Of a stretch of 64,000 nucleotides of DNA, positions 1 through 9,518 are shown one piece after another. Numbering within the stretch: the stretch's first letter is position 1; each line of letters begins with the position of its first letter. The notes beneath the pieces are model-generated. The model made no database searches. It was not told where the DNA came from and was given only the letters and a program-made list of their open reading frames with translations. Source of the DNA: Verrucomicrobiota bacterium (GTDB taxonomy: Bacteria > Verrucomicrobiota > Verrucomicrobiia > Limisphaerales > JADJPG01); NCBI GenBank assembly GCA_016713365.1, contig JADJPG010000021.1, positions 50,472-114,471 of the forward strand, in the 5' to 3' direction. A program made the translations under genes and the position numbers.

Positions 1-1
1 C

Positions 2-604
2 GGTGGAAAACCGCCCATTGAGTATTCCGGCATTAAGCCCCCCGCCCCGATTCACCACATTCTGACTCTGGATACGTATGATCGCCACTCTCCCATCCGA
101 TTTGAAGACATCAGATATGTTCCGCTCGTGTTTCCCCTCGCCTATTCGATGGGTGGCGGTGCGATCAGTTACCAAGTCGTCGATGACCAGAAAATCAAGA
201 TCTCTCACCTATCGAAGTTTCGGCCAGAGGATCCTTCCTACATGCTTCTGGATTCGCTGCCGGAACGACGTGCTTCATTGATTGCCCTCACATATGCGGA
301 AAGGCGAATCCTTGGGTCTGACATTCTCGACCGTTCGCTCTTGGATAGGTGGCGGATGCGTCGTCTTTGGAATGGTGAGTGTTTTCGTGTCGCTGGGATG
401 TTGAGATATGAACCCAGCCTGGGCTCGTGTCCTGCAAAGAAAGATGCAGAACAGAATGGCTGCACTGCCTGGCGATTCGCACATTTTCCAGCGTCGAAAC
501 GTCCGTTCGGTGATATATGGCACGAGTATTCATCCGATGTCTGGTTCTGCTTCGCGCTTTGCTTTGATTGCGGAACGATACATGCCTTCATGGATTGCAC
601 CTGA
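2..604 (+). CDS. C-terminal part of an unidentified protein (5' end outside window)
   Basis: One frame is open from the first bases of the window to a TGA at 602-604, giving about 200 residues with no upstream stop, so the gene starts outside. An internal ATG at 128 exists, but the 40 residues before it read like normal protein, so a fragment is the better reading. The sequence is Arg-rich with six cysteines in its last 90 residues (CPAKKDAEQNGC, CFALCFDCGTIH), which could bind metal or form disulfides. I do not recognise the family. Base composition is slightly more AT-rich than the neighbouring genes. Confidence 0.5.
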   Translation, partial: GGKPPIEYSGIKPPAPIHHILTLDTYDRHSPIRFEDIRYVPLVFPLAYSMGGGAISYQVVDDQKIKISHLSKFRPEDPSYMLLDSLPERRASLIALTYAERRILGSDILDRSLLDRWRMRRLWNGECFRVAGMLRYEPSLGSCPAKKDAEQNGCTAWRFAHFPASKRPFGDIWHEYSSDVWFCFALCFDCGTIHAFMDCT

Positions 605-678
605 CCGTGCGTGAAGGCGAACATCCGTCGTCGTGATCACGGGGCGGTGAAATCTACCCGCAAGCTACCAACAGGACG

Positions 679-1893
679 CTACTCGTAGCGCAGCGCGTCG
701 ATGGGATCGAGGCGGGCAGCCTTGAGCGCCGGGAAGAAGCCGAAGACGATGCCGATCACCGCGCTCACGGTGAAGGCCATGATGACGGAGCCAGTCGAGA
801 TCAGCGTGGGGAATTGGAAGAGTTTGGTGAGCAGCGGCGCCAGCCAGTAGCCGGTCGCAATTCCCAGCGCGCCACCGGTGATGCTCAGCAGGACGGCTTC
901 GGTGAGGAATTGCCGGAGCACGTCGCGTCCGCGCGCGCCGACGGCGAGGCGGATGCCAATCTCGCGCGTGCGCTCTGTCACGCTGACGAGCATGATGTTC
1001 ATGATGCCGATGCCTCCGACCACCAGAGAGATGCCGGCGAAGAAACCGATCAGGATGGTCATGATGCGGTTGTTGGCGTTGAAGAAGTCCGACGTCTCCT
1101 GCTGCGTGCGGACCATGAAGTCATCGTCCTTGCCATCGGTGATTTTATGCCGCTGGCGGAGCAGCTCGGTGATCTGCTCTTGCACATCCGCGATGGCCTC
1201 AGGGGATTCCGCCGACACGAAGATGGCGCGAAACCGCGTGTCGCCCGAAAGACGCTTCATCACGCTGGTGTAAGGGACGAGAATGATGTCGTCCTGATCC
1301 TGACCGAAGCTGCCGGAGCCTTTAGCCTCGAGCCAGCCGACGATGGTGAATGGTGCGCTCTTGATGCGAATCACCTGGCCGACCGGATCCACATTCTCGC
1401 CGAAGAGAGTCTTGGCCGTGGTGGAACCAATCAGGCAGACCTTGTTGGCGTTGCGCACGTCGGTTTCCGAAAAGTTATCCCCGGCCTGCACGTTCCATGA
1501 CCGGGCCGCGAGATACTCCGCGCTCACCCCCATCACTGACACCGAGGTGTTCTGGTTTCCCGCCGCCACCTGGCCGGAGCTGCGCACCTCGGGACTTGCC
1601 GCAGCGACTCCCGAGACCTCGCGGCGAATCGCCTCGTAGTCGGATGGATCGAGATTTGGCGCCATGCCGAAGCCGCCGCGCACGCCGCCGCGCGACATGT
1701 TGCCGGACATCACCGTCAGGAGATTCTGCCCCATGCTGGCGATGCGCTTGTCGACTTCAGCCTTCGCGCCCGTGCCCATGCTGACGCCGACGATGACGGC
1801 GGAAATGCCGACGATGATGCCGAGCATGGTGAGAAACGAACGCAGGATGTTTCTCCGGAGAGCGCGCAGGGCGATTTTGAAGACAGCGATCAT
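679..1893 (-). CDS. MacB-like ABC transporter permease (FtsX domain)
   Basis: This is the inner-membrane permease of a tripartite-type ABC exporter, 404 residues. An N-terminal helix (about residues 15-40) is followed by a periplasmic MacB_PCD-type domain. The C-terminal half has three membrane helices of the FtsX family, with the typical TERTREIGIRLAVGA segment between the first and second. The three-residue spacing to the upstream ATPase gene and its place after an adaptor gene indicate one operon: adaptor, ATPase, permease. In the family such systems export peptides, macrolides or lipoproteins; the substrate here is unknown. The separate ATPase, rather than a fused MacB, is the common arrangement outside Proteobacteria. 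Confidence 0.9.
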   Translation of the reverse strand: MIAVFKIALRALRRNILRSFLTMLGIIVGISAVIVGVSMGTGAKAEVDKRIASMGQNLLTVMSGNMSRGGVRGGFGMAPNLDPSDYEAIRREVSGVAAASPEVRSSGQVAAGNQNTSVSVMGVSAEYLAARSWNVQAGDNFSETDVRNANKVCLIGSTTAKTLFGENVDPVGQVIRIKSAPFTIVGWLEAKGSGSFGQDQDDIILVPYTSVMKRLSGDTRFRAIFVSAESPEAIADVQEQITELLRQRHKITDGKDDDFMVRTQQETSDFFNANNRIMTILIGFFAGISLVVGGIGIMNIMLVSVTERTREIGIRLAVGARGRDVLRQFLTEAVLLSITGGALGIATGYWLAPLLTKLFQFPTLISTGSVIMAFTVSAVIGIVFGFFPALKAARLDPIDALRYE

Positions 1894-1896
1894 GGC

Positions 1897-2658
1897 TCAG
1901 GCTAGTTGTACCGCTTTTTGTTCCGCATCCAACCGCGCCAATTCTTCGGACGCGATCAGTCGCTTCGCCACCTGCTCGTCGCTGCGCACCAAACCATCCC
2001 GCATCACGACGACGCGCCGGCAATAGTGCGCGATGTCGAGCTCGTGCGTGACCATGGCAACGGTCATGCCCTGATCATTCAAGCGCTGGAAAATGCCCAT
2101 GATCTCGATGCTGGTTCGCGAATCGAGATTGCCGGTCGGCTCGTCCGCCAGCAGCAGCTTCGGCTCGTTCACCAGGGCGCGCGCGATGGCCACACGTTGC
2201 TGCTGACCGCCGGAGAGCTGGCTGGACGTGTGATCGTAACGGTCGCCCAACCCGACCATCTCAAGAGCCTTCATCGCGCGATCGCGCTGTTCACGGTTCG
2301 GCAATGGCGGGCGCGAGTAAAGCATTGGCAGCTCGACGTTCTCGAGCGCAGTGGTTCGTGAGAGCAGGTTGAAGCCTTGAAAGACGAATCCAATCTTTTG
2401 GTTCCGCAAATCCGCCAGTTCGTCGCGATTCAGTTCGCCCACGTTCACGCCATCGAGCAGGAAGCGGCCGCTCGTCGGCCGGTCCAGGCAACCGAGCGTG
2501 TTCATCATCGTGCTCTTGCCGGAACCCGACGCGCCCATGATCGCCACGAACTCGCCCTTTTGAATGGTGAGCGTGACACCGCGCACCGCATGCACCTGGA
2601 CCTCGCCGCTGATGTAGGTCTTGCGGAAGTCTTCGAGCTGGATGACTGGAGTGCTCAC
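1897..2658 (-). CDS. ABC transporter ATP-binding protein (MacB/LolD type)
   Basis: This 253-residue ATPase powers the permease encoded 3 bases downstream. It carries Walker A (GASGSGKST), the signature LSGGQQQRVAIARAL, and Walker B with the Pro-Thr-Gly-Asn-Leu-Asp segment typical of the LolD/MacB subfamily (LLLADEPTGNLDSRTS), followed by a switch histidine (VTHE). The start is an ATG. Length and motifs are complete. The gene lies between the adaptor and permease genes on the same strand. Confidence 0.93.
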   Translation of the reverse strand: MSTPVIQLEDFRKTYISGEVQVHAVRGVTLTIQKGEFVAIMGASGSGKSTMMNTLGCLDRPTSGRFLLDGVNVGELNRDELADLRNQKIGFVFQGFNLLSRTTALENVELPMLYSRPPLPNREQRDRAMKALEMVGLGDRYDHTSSQLSGGQQQRVAIARALVNEPKLLLADEPTGNLDSRTSIEIMGIFQRLNDQGMTVAMVTHELDIAHYCRRVVVMRDGLVRSDEQVAKRLIASEELARLDAEQKAVQLA

Positions 2659-2697
2659 GTTGCGGGTGGATTCAAGATCGCTCTGGGCAACGCAGGC

Positions 2698-4173
2698 TTA
2701 ACGTCGGCCGGGCCCGCCAAATGGACTGCCAAACGGCGCCGTCGGGCCAGCGGCGGTGGTTGCCGAACTGACCGTGCCCACCACCACGACATCGCTCTCC
2801 TTCAAGCCCTCGATCACTTCCGTGTTCGTGCCGTCTGATACGCCGAGCTTCACGGTCACTGGCTTCAGCACGGACTTCGCCGCGCCTGTCGCAGACGTTT
2901 CCTTCTCCAGCAGGTAAATGGTCTGCGTACGCGGACCTTCCGGCTCGCTGCGACGCTGGCGTGGACGCTCACCACCGCCTTCGGAACCGCCACCGCCCCC
3001 CCCGCCGCCCTGCGCAAAGCGCGCGCGCATCTCAGCCATGATCTGCTGATACTTCTCCTTTTGCTCCGCGGTGAGCGACGCCTCGTAAGCCGTCCGTTCC
3101 TCGTCGGTCGGACGACGTCGTTCACCCTTGGCCTGCCACGGCGGAATCGGCAATCCGGCGAACGGACCGCTGGTGGCGAGTTCCACCGTCGGCTTGTCCG
3201 CGGCCGGCGCATTCGTGGCGCCGGCAATCACCGCGCCAGTTGGCGGACGGAATCGCAGCGCAGAATTTGGAATCCGCAGCACGCCCTTCTTCTCGGTGAT
3301 GATGATGTTCGCGTTGGCGGTCATGCCGGGACGCAGCTTGAGGTCGGAATTGTTGACCTCGACGACGGTCGTGTAGGAAACGACGTTCTGGTTGGTGTTC
3401 GCCGCAAAACGCACCTGCTGAACCTTGCCCGAAAACTTGCGCGCGGGAAACGCGTCCACCGTGAAGTTCACCGTCTGGCCATCCGCCACGTTGCCGACGT
3501 CCGCCTCGGACACGGCGGCTTCGATCCGCATTTTCGAAAGATCATTCGCGATTACGAAGAGCGTCGGGGAATTCAAGCTGGCCGCAACCGTCTGGCCGAC
3601 CTCGATCTTGCGCGTCAGAATCATGCCGTCGATCGGCGCGTAAATGGTCGTGCGGCTCAGATCCACCTTCGCCCGATCCACGTTCGCCTGGCGCATCTTC
3701 ACGTTGGCTTCGGCCTGACTGAGGTTCGCGCGTGCCTCATCGAACTCCGACTTCGAGATCAGCTTGCCCGCGAACAGATCCTTGGCCCGGGTAAAATTCA
3801 ACTGCGTCAACTCCGCCGCCGCCGCCGAGTTCGCCAGCTCCGCCTCGGCCTGAATGAGCGCGCGTTCGTAGGTCGCCGGATCAATCTGCGCGAGGAGGTC
3901 CCCCGTCTTCACCTTGTCGTTGAAATCCACCTTCACGTCGAGCAGCGTGCCGGAGATCTGGCTGCCCACCTCGACATTGCGCACCGGCGTCAGTGCGCCA
4001 TTCGCGGTGACGGACTGCACGATGTCGCCCGCGGCCACCGGGGCGGTCTTATACTCGACCGCCGCCTGACTCTCGCGCTTGGTCGAATACCACTGCCAGC
4101 CGCCGTATCCGGCGCCGACAAGCAGCACCAGAAACACCCACTTTCCCCAGCCTGATGATTTCGCGTTGGCCAT
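2698..4173 (-). CDS. MacA/HlyD-type periplasmic adaptor of the ABC exporter
   Basis: This is a membrane-fusion (adaptor) protein of about 491 residues. One N-terminal membrane helix (GWGKWVFLVLLVGAGYGGW) is followed by a lipoyl-like/barrel-sandwich half-motif, an alpha-helical hairpin rich in Ala and Glu, a second lipoyl half and a beta-barrel domain. It would bridge the ABC permease to an outer-membrane channel. I chose the ATG at 4173 over a GTG at 4206 because the membrane helix then sits at the N terminus. Oddities are a long insertion before the last domain with a run of eight glycines and an Arg/Glu-rich stretch (about residues 365-425), and a Gly/Pro-rich C terminus. No TolC-like gene is adjacent. 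Confidence 0.9.
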   Translation of the reverse strand: MANAKSSGWGKWVFLVLLVGAGYGGWQWYSTKRESQAAVEYKTAPVAAGDIVQSVTANGALTPVRNVEVGSQISGTLLDVKVDFNDKVKTGDLLAQIDPATYERALIQAEAELANSAAAAELTQLNFTRAKDLFAGKLISKSEFDEARANLSQAEANVKMRQANVDRAKVDLSRTTIYAPIDGMILTRKIEVGQTVAASLNSPTLFVIANDLSKMRIEAAVSEADVGNVADGQTVNFTVDAFPARKFSGKVQQVRFAANTNQNVVSYTTVVEVNNSDLKLRPGMTANANIIITEKKGVLRIPNSALRFRPPTGAVIAGATNAPAADKPTVELATSGPFAGLPIPPWQAKGERRRPTDEERTAYEASLTAEQKEKYQQIMAEMRARFAQGGGGGGGGSEGGGERPRQRRSEPEGPRTQTIYLLEKETSATGAAKSVLKPVTVKLGVSDGTNTEVIEGLKESDVVVVGTVSSATTAAGPTAPFGSPFGGPGRR

Positions 4174-4412
4174 AAATGATCTGAACTTGATGCCCGCCGG
4201 GCGCACTCAATCGCATCACGCCGGCCCGGACGGCAACCGCGTCGTTATCCCTGTTTCAGGGAGGGTTGGCAATGAATCGTTGGCTGTCTGGAGCCCGGCC
4301 ACCCAAAGACGTCGCTTTCAAGACACGCCATCGCCCGCTCCGGTTACCGGTGCAATGCCGACGTTGAAATCGCTCGCTCTCGTCCGGCCTTCGCGCTCAA
4401 ATCCGTCCACTC

Positions 4413-5966
4413 ATGAAACCGTCGTCGCGCCGCTCCTCGCCTCACGCAATCCTTCGCCGCCTTTTCGCCGTCGGTGCGTTCGCCGTCCTCGTCACCAAGA
4501 CAGCTTGGGCCGCCGACCAACCGCAGTGGGGAATCGCCTGGACGCGCAACATGGTTTCTCACGAGCGCAACCTGCCCGACTCCTTCGACCCGCGAGCCGG
4601 AAAGAACATCAAGTGGGTCGCGAAGATCGGAACCGAAACGCATTCAACGCCGATCATTTCCAACGGCCGCGTGTTCCTCGGCACGAACAACGGCGAGAAA
4701 CGTGATCCGAAACACGACGGTGACCGCGGCGTGATGATGTGTTTCAACGAAGCCGACGGCAAACTGCTCTGGCAACTCGTCGTGCCGAAACGCGAGGAGG
4801 ATCATTATCACGACTGGCCCAAGTGCGGCATCTCGTCGCCCGCCACCGTGGAAGGCGACCGCGTCTATCTCGTCGACAATCGCGGTGTGGTTCTTTGCCT
4901 CGATGTCCACGGCATGGCGAACGGAAACGATGGACCGTTCCGCGATGAAGGCGCCTACATGACACCTCGCGGCACGAACGCTCCCGCGCAGCCGCTCACG
5001 CCCGGGCCGCTCGATGCGGACATCCTCTGGGCACTCGACCTGACGAAGGAAGCGGGCATCTGGTCGCACGACGCCGCGCACAGCTCAATTCTCATTCGCG
5101 GCGATCATCTCTATCTGAACTCCGGCACTGGCGTGGACAACACGCACGTGAAGATTCGCACGCCCGACGCGCCGAGCCTGGTGGTCGTCGACAAGAAGTC
5201 CGGTCGCCTTCTCGCCCACGAACGCCTCGGCATCGCGCCGAACATTTTTCACTGCACCTGGTCCTCGCCATCGATGGCGACCGTGAACGGACGCGAGCAA
5301 ATCTTCTTCGCCGCCGGCAACGGCGTGGTCTACGGCTTCGAGCCGCTGGCCAAGACTCCTCCGCCCGGCGAAGTCGCCACGCTGCAACCCGTCTGGCATT
5401 TCGATTTCGACCCAACGGCGCCGAAGGAAAACGTCCATCGCTACAATCGCAATCGTCGTGAGAGCCCGAGCAACATCTACGGCATGCCGGTCTTCCAGGA
5501 GAACCGGCTCTACGTCGCGGGCGGCGGCGACATCTTCTGGGGCAAGAACGAGGCGTGGCTCAAGTGCATTGACGTGACGAAGCGCGGCGACATCACCACC
5601 AACGGCCTCGTCTGGACCTACACGCTCGAAAAACACGTGCTCTCGACGCCGGCGATCGCGGACGGTCTCGTGTTCATCGCGGACTGCGGACGGAAGTTTC
5701 ATTGCCTCGATCTCGCAACCGGAAAGGGAATCTGGACCCACGACATCAAGGGCGAAGTCTGGGCGTCACCGATGATTGCGGACGGGAAGGTTTACCTCGG
5801 CACGCGCAGCGGACAGTTCCTCATTTTCGCCGCGAGCCGCGAAAAGAAAGTGTTGAGCGAGATGGAACTCGGCAGCCCGATCAGCGCCACCGTCACGCCC
5901 GCCAACGGCACGCTTTACATCGCGACGATGAAAGAGCTGTTCGCCGTTCAGCAGGCGGCCCGATAG
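4413..5966 (+). CDS. Secreted PQQ-like beta-propeller repeat protein
   Basis: The protein has 517 residues and a signal peptide (Arg-rich start, hydrophobic core AVGAFAVLVTKTAWA, cleavage near AWA-AD). The rest is a propeller of PQQ/BamB-like blades, with recurring DGK.Y.G / G.lyal motifs such as ADGKVYLGTRSGQF near the end. Such proteins are either quinoprotein dehydrogenase-like or structural. No clear PQQ-ligand set or CxxC pair was seen, so enzymatic activity is not claimed. The gene is divergent from the exporter operon, with about 240 bases between start codons. Confidence 0.85.
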   Translation: MKPSSRRSSPHAILRRLFAVGAFAVLVTKTAWAADQPQWGIAWTRNMVSHERNLPDSFDPRAGKNIKWVAKIGTETHSTPIISNGRVFLGTNNGEKRDPKHDGDRGVMMCFNEADGKLLWQLVVPKREEDHYHDWPKCGISSPATVEGDRVYLVDNRGVVLCLDVHGMANGNDGPFRDEGAYMTPRGTNAPAQPLTPGPLDADILWALDLTKEAGIWSHDAAHSSILIRGDHLYLNSGTGVDNTHVKIRTPDAPSLVVVDKKSGRLLAHERLGIAPNIFHCTWSSPSMATVNGREQIFFAAGNGVVYGFEPLAKTPPPGEVATLQPVWHFDFDPTAPKENVHRYNRNRRESPSNIYGMPVFQENRLYVAGGGDIFWGKNEAWLKCIDVTKRGDITTNGLVWTYTLEKHVLSTPAIADGLVFIADCGRKFHCLDLATGKGIWTHDIKGEVWASPMIADGKVYLGTRSGQFLIFAASREKKVLSEMELGSPISATVTPANGTLYIATMKELFAVQQAAR

Positions 5967-6378
5967 AAACGAATGAGTTCGGGAGGTTCGGGTCGCCAGA
6001 CGTTGAAGCGAGCGTTCGTTGCGTCGACGCCGAAATAACGACGTTCTCAAGGGTAAACCGGACGCCAGAGACTTGTTGAGCGACCTCGACACACTGCACA
6101 CCATAAATCTGAGCGCCAGCAATGCGACCCGGACGAGTATGGCGATGGATTCCGAATACCTGTCACTTGTGGCAATGTCGACGTCTGTCAGACTTTCCCG
6201 AGCGCTGTTGATGCTATCTATCCGCAGACCACAATTTCGCAGTAACGCTGCTTGAGTTTACGACGGAGTTGGTTATCGTTTCACCATCCAACTGGCGATA
6301 TTCGATTGAGATTTGGGAGGTTCTTCGCAAGCGCAAGATGCCTTCGTCAGACCCGAAACCGAACCTGTAGAGATTCCA
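5967..6378 (+). other. Intergenic stretch without recognised features
   Basis: About 410 bases lie between the propeller gene and the InlB-repeat gene. A 78-codon open frame at 6019-6255 has no convincing start context or family resemblance. No RNA gene or clear terminator was seen. The stretch is more AT-rich than its flanks and should contain the promoter of the next gene. Confidence 0.4.
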
Positions 6379-8196
6379 ATGAAAAAGGCAATGTTCGCTG
6401 CGGCCTTACTTGTCACAACCTCGATCGCGACGGCGACGGCAGATGGGACAGTCGGGTTCTACAACTCCGTCTTGGCGAAAATAAAATATCAGGCAGCAGT
6501 CGGAACCCCTATCGTCGACGCTCCTTTTGGAACGAGAATAGGCATCTTCTGGGGTACGAATCCCACCAACCTTTCATTGGTGTTGCCGACCACAACCATA
6601 ATGCTCGATGGCGTCTTTAATGGCGGGGACGTCTATCCGATTCCCGGAACAGAAACTAGGCAGAGGGTCTATCTAAAATTCGCCGGTTGGGACGGGAGCG
6701 TGGGAGATCATTGGAGCAACTCTCCCGCCTACGGGGAGTCCAGCTTGGTTTTGACCGACGGGCTTGGGCCAACGATGGGGCCAGGCACTGTGGTCTGGCA
6801 AAGCGCCAGTGGCACCAGCACAAACAGGGTAAAACCGTTTACCATATACAACGCAACAGCGACGAATTTTCAAACCATCAATTTTCCAGTCATACCTGAG
6901 CAAACGTATGGCGATGGTCCGATTCAACTCAACGCGGTGGCTTCGTCTGGCTTGCCAGTGACCTATACTAGTCGTGATACGTCTGTGGCCCGAATTGAAG
7001 GTTCCACTGCAACGATCGTTGGAGCCGGTGTCACCTTTTTGAGTGCCTTCCAAGCCGGCACGGCCACCATCGCGCCTGCGTCCGCATCGCGAATGCTGGT
7101 AGTGCAAAAGGCCCCAGCTCTGATCTCCCTCGGCAATCTCGTCCAGCGTTACCCAGGAGACGGGACGGGGCCCTCCTACGTCACGGTGCCTCCGAACTTG
7201 GCAGTGACTTTTACTTACCCGCGGCTGGTTGTCCGACCGGTCGGCGTCGGGCGTTACGAGTTCACCGCCGCAATCGACTCTCGAAATTATGTCGGAAGCA
7301 CGAACGGGCTGTTAGTTGTTCTGCCGCGCCTAGCTGCCGATAGCGCGGGCGGCGGGACCGTGGCCATCGAACCGCCATCTGGCGCCTATTTCGAGGATGG
7401 AACGGCCAGAGTCACCGCAAATGCAGCGCCCGGCTGGACTTTTATCCAATGGCTGGGCAGTGCGATTGGCTCCGCTCCAACGCAGACGGTGGCCATGACC
7501 CATGGCCGATGTCTGGAGGCTGTCTTCGGCACGACCTTAAGTGCAGTGACATCCACCGGCGGAAGTGTCCTGAAAAATCCGATGTCATCGCTCTATCCCT
7601 ACGGTGAGGCCGTGCAATTGACCGCTATTCCGCCAGCTGGAACCTATTTTGAGTCTTGGACTGGTGGGTTCACGAGCACCGCCAATCCATTGAGAGTTCA
7701 CGTCGTAACGCCCGAACCGAATATCGTAGCGAGCTTTGCACCTCTTTCGGCGGGATCCTGCGCGGTCACGGTGATTCCGGATGGACGAGGACGGGTCGAG
7801 CGAGTCCCTAATTCCAATGTCCTTGGGGCTGGAGAGAGCGTCGTGCTAACCGCCGTCCCGGACGAGGGCCAAGAGTTCCTCGGCTGGACCGGCGATGCAA
7901 CCGGGACCACAAACCCACTGACAGTGGTTATGACCGAAAGCCGGACGATTACGGCCGTGTTTTCGCGGCGGCCTCGTTTGTCAATTCTTGGCTGTGACGG
8001 AGGAGCTGTTGAAAAACTGCCGATAGTTGTGACCGGCGATTATGGCGCGACATATACGATCGAATCGCGCAATATTTCCGGTGAGTCCAACTGGGAGGTG
8101 ATTGGGCTCCTGGTGACGCCGTTCGGAACGAGCGAGTATCTGGAGACGCTTCCTCGTGGACCAAGCTCGCGTATCTATCGCGCCGTCGGCGATTGA
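6379..8196 (+). CDS. Secreted protein with InlB-type B repeats and MBG-like region
   Basis: The mature start is the ATG at 6379, which puts a clean signal peptide (MKKAMFAAALLVTTSIATATA) at the N terminus; an in-frame TTG at 6313 would bury it. The protein has about 605 residues. A globular region of about 150 residues is followed by an Ig/MBG-like segment (about 155-310). Then come three divergent InlB B-repeats (about 318-385, 386-457, 458-533), each with the hallmarks of the family: GG.V...P..G.Y..G..V.LTA.P..G..F..W.G.......N P.......T..A.F. The last 70 residues form a short C-terminal module ending in IYR. It is probably a surface or extracellular adhesin-like protein. Codon use is somewhat more AT-rich than its neighbours. 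Confidence 0.8.
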   Translation: MKKAMFAAALLVTTSIATATADGTVGFYNSVLAKIKYQAAVGTPIVDAPFGTRIGIFWGTNPTNLSLVLPTTTIMLDGVFNGGDVYPIPGTETRQRVYLKFAGWDGSVGDHWSNSPAYGESSLVLTDGLGPTMGPGTVVWQSASGTSTNRVKPFTIYNATATNFQTINFPVIPEQTYGDGPIQLNAVASSGLPVTYTSRDTSVARIEGSTATIVGAGVTFLSAFQAGTATIAPASASRMLVVQKAPALISLGNLVQRYPGDGTGPSYVTVPPNLAVTFTYPRLVVRPVGVGRYEFTAAIDSRNYVGSTNGLLVVLPRLAADSAGGGTVAIEPPSGAYFEDGTARVTANAAPGWTFIQWLGSAIGSAPTQTVAMTHGRCLEAVFGTTLSAVTSTGGSVLKNPMSSLYPYGEAVQLTAIPPAGTYFESWTGGFTSTANPLRVHVVTPEPNIVASFAPLSAGSCAVTVIPDGRGRVERVPNSNVLGAGESVVLTAVPDEGQEFLGWTGDATGTTNPLTVVMTESRTITAVFSRRPRLSILGCDGGAVEKLPIVVTGDYGATYTIESRNISGESNWEVIGLLVTPFGTSEYLETLPRGPSSRIYRAVGD

Positions 8197-8391
8197 GCTC
8201 CCGACACGCGCTGGAAGCCTTGTGGCTTCATCGAGCGAATGGAGCGACATTCGCTGAATTCCCGACATTGTTCGCCTGATAAGTCGACGCCACCTTTCCA
8301 GTTCACCGGCGATCCTTTTCAATTCATCGTCGTTTCACTTCGCAAGCGTCGCGCGATCATTACCGCTGGTGGCGTCATGCTAAGTGTCCGC

Positions 8392-9465
8392 TCAGAGCAA
8401 CGTGAGCTGTTGACCGGTCGGCTCGACCAATCCACTGACGCCCAGCCCGAGCAGGCGCAGCGGCCGGTTCACCAGCCGTTCGCGCCCGAGCAGCCAGCAG
8501 CCGAGGCGGTAAATCTCGTTTGCTTCGAGCAATGGCTCCTCCACCGAAATCTGCCGCGTGAGCGTGGAGAAATCTCCGTAGCGAACCTTCACTTGAACGG
8601 TGTGCGCGCCGAGCCGCTTGCGCTTGAGCTTGGTGGAAATGTCCGTCGCTTGCTCGCGCAGACATGCGCGAAGGATCTTCCGATCCTCCGTATCGCGCTC
8701 GAAGGTTTCCTCCGCACTGATGCTCTTGATCTCGTCGCCCAGTTCCAGCGCGCGATCATCTTCGCCGAACGCAAACTGACGCAGGCGCGGTCCCCACGAA
8801 CCCACGAGCGCGCGCAGGTCACCCGGATGATCCTGAAGATCACCGATGGTCCGCAAACCAGCGTTCACCAGCACTTGCTCCGTCACCTTCCCGACGCCGT
8901 GAATCGCGCGCACGGGCATGGGACGCAGGAACTCCACCTTGTCACGTTCAGGAACAAGCGTGAGGCCGTTGGGCTTCTGAAAATCGCTGGCCAGCTTCGC
9001 CAGCAACTTGTTCGCGGCGATGCCGATGCTCGCGGACAACCCACGTTCCTCGCGAATCCGACGCTTCAGCTCGCGCGCGATCGGCAGCCCGGCGAGCAGG
9101 CATTCATCCGCATCGGAACCGGGACATTGCGCGGAGAGATCGAGATACGCTTCGTCGATGGAAACCTGTTCGATGATCGCGCCGCTGCCGGCAATGATCT
9201 CCATGATGCGCCGCGACTCGGTGCGGTAGGCTTCCATGCGCGGGGGAACGAAGATTCCTTTGGGGCACAACCGCCCGGCGGTGGAACTGGGCATCGCGGA
9301 ACGAACGCCAAACTTGCGGGCCTCGTAGCTCGCAGCCGCGACCACGCCACGACGGGAAGGAGGCGCGCCGACAATGACGGGTTTGCCGATCAGCTCAGGA
9401 CGATCCCGCTGTTCCACGGACGCGTAGAACGCATCCATGTCGAGGTGGAAGATGACGCGCGGCAT
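8392..9465 (-). CDS. dinB: DNA polymerase IV (Y-family, error-prone)
   Basis: This translesion polymerase has 357 residues from the ATG at 9465; a GTG at 9501 would add 12 residues outside the family start. Catalytic motifs are intact: HLDMDAFYASVEQRD at the N terminus and SIDEAYLDLS with the acidic pair. The thumb and little-finger domains follow, including the helix-hairpin-helix (VRAIHGVGKVTEQVL). Length is normal for DinB. It carries no obvious C-terminal clamp-binding motif beyond its last residues. It lies just downstream of the TPR gene on the same strand, possibly by read-through. Confidence 0.95.
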   Translation of the reverse strand: MPRVIFHLDMDAFYASVEQRDRPELIGKPVIVGAPPSRRGVVAAASYEARKFGVRSAMPSSTAGRLCPKGIFVPPRMEAYRTESRRIMEIIAGSGAIIEQVSIDEAYLDLSAQCPGSDADECLLAGLPIARELKRRIREERGLSASIGIAANKLLAKLASDFQKPNGLTLVPERDKVEFLRPMPVRAIHGVGKVTEQVLVNAGLRTIGDLQDHPGDLRALVGSWGPRLRQFAFGEDDRALELGDEIKSISAEETFERDTEDRKILRACLREQATDISTKLKRKRLGAHTVQVKVRYGDFSTLTRQISVEEPLLEANEIYRLGCWLLGRERLVNRPLRLLGLGVSGLVEPTGQQLTLL

Positions 9466-9518
9466 GTTGAGAATCTCCGCCGTCACCGAGCCGGCCAGCA
9501 CTCACCATAGCGCGGCAC

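Noticed and set aside
6019..6255. 78-codon open frame in the gap before the InlB-repeat gene
   Set aside because: Weak start context, no family resemblance, unusual Ser/Arg composition.
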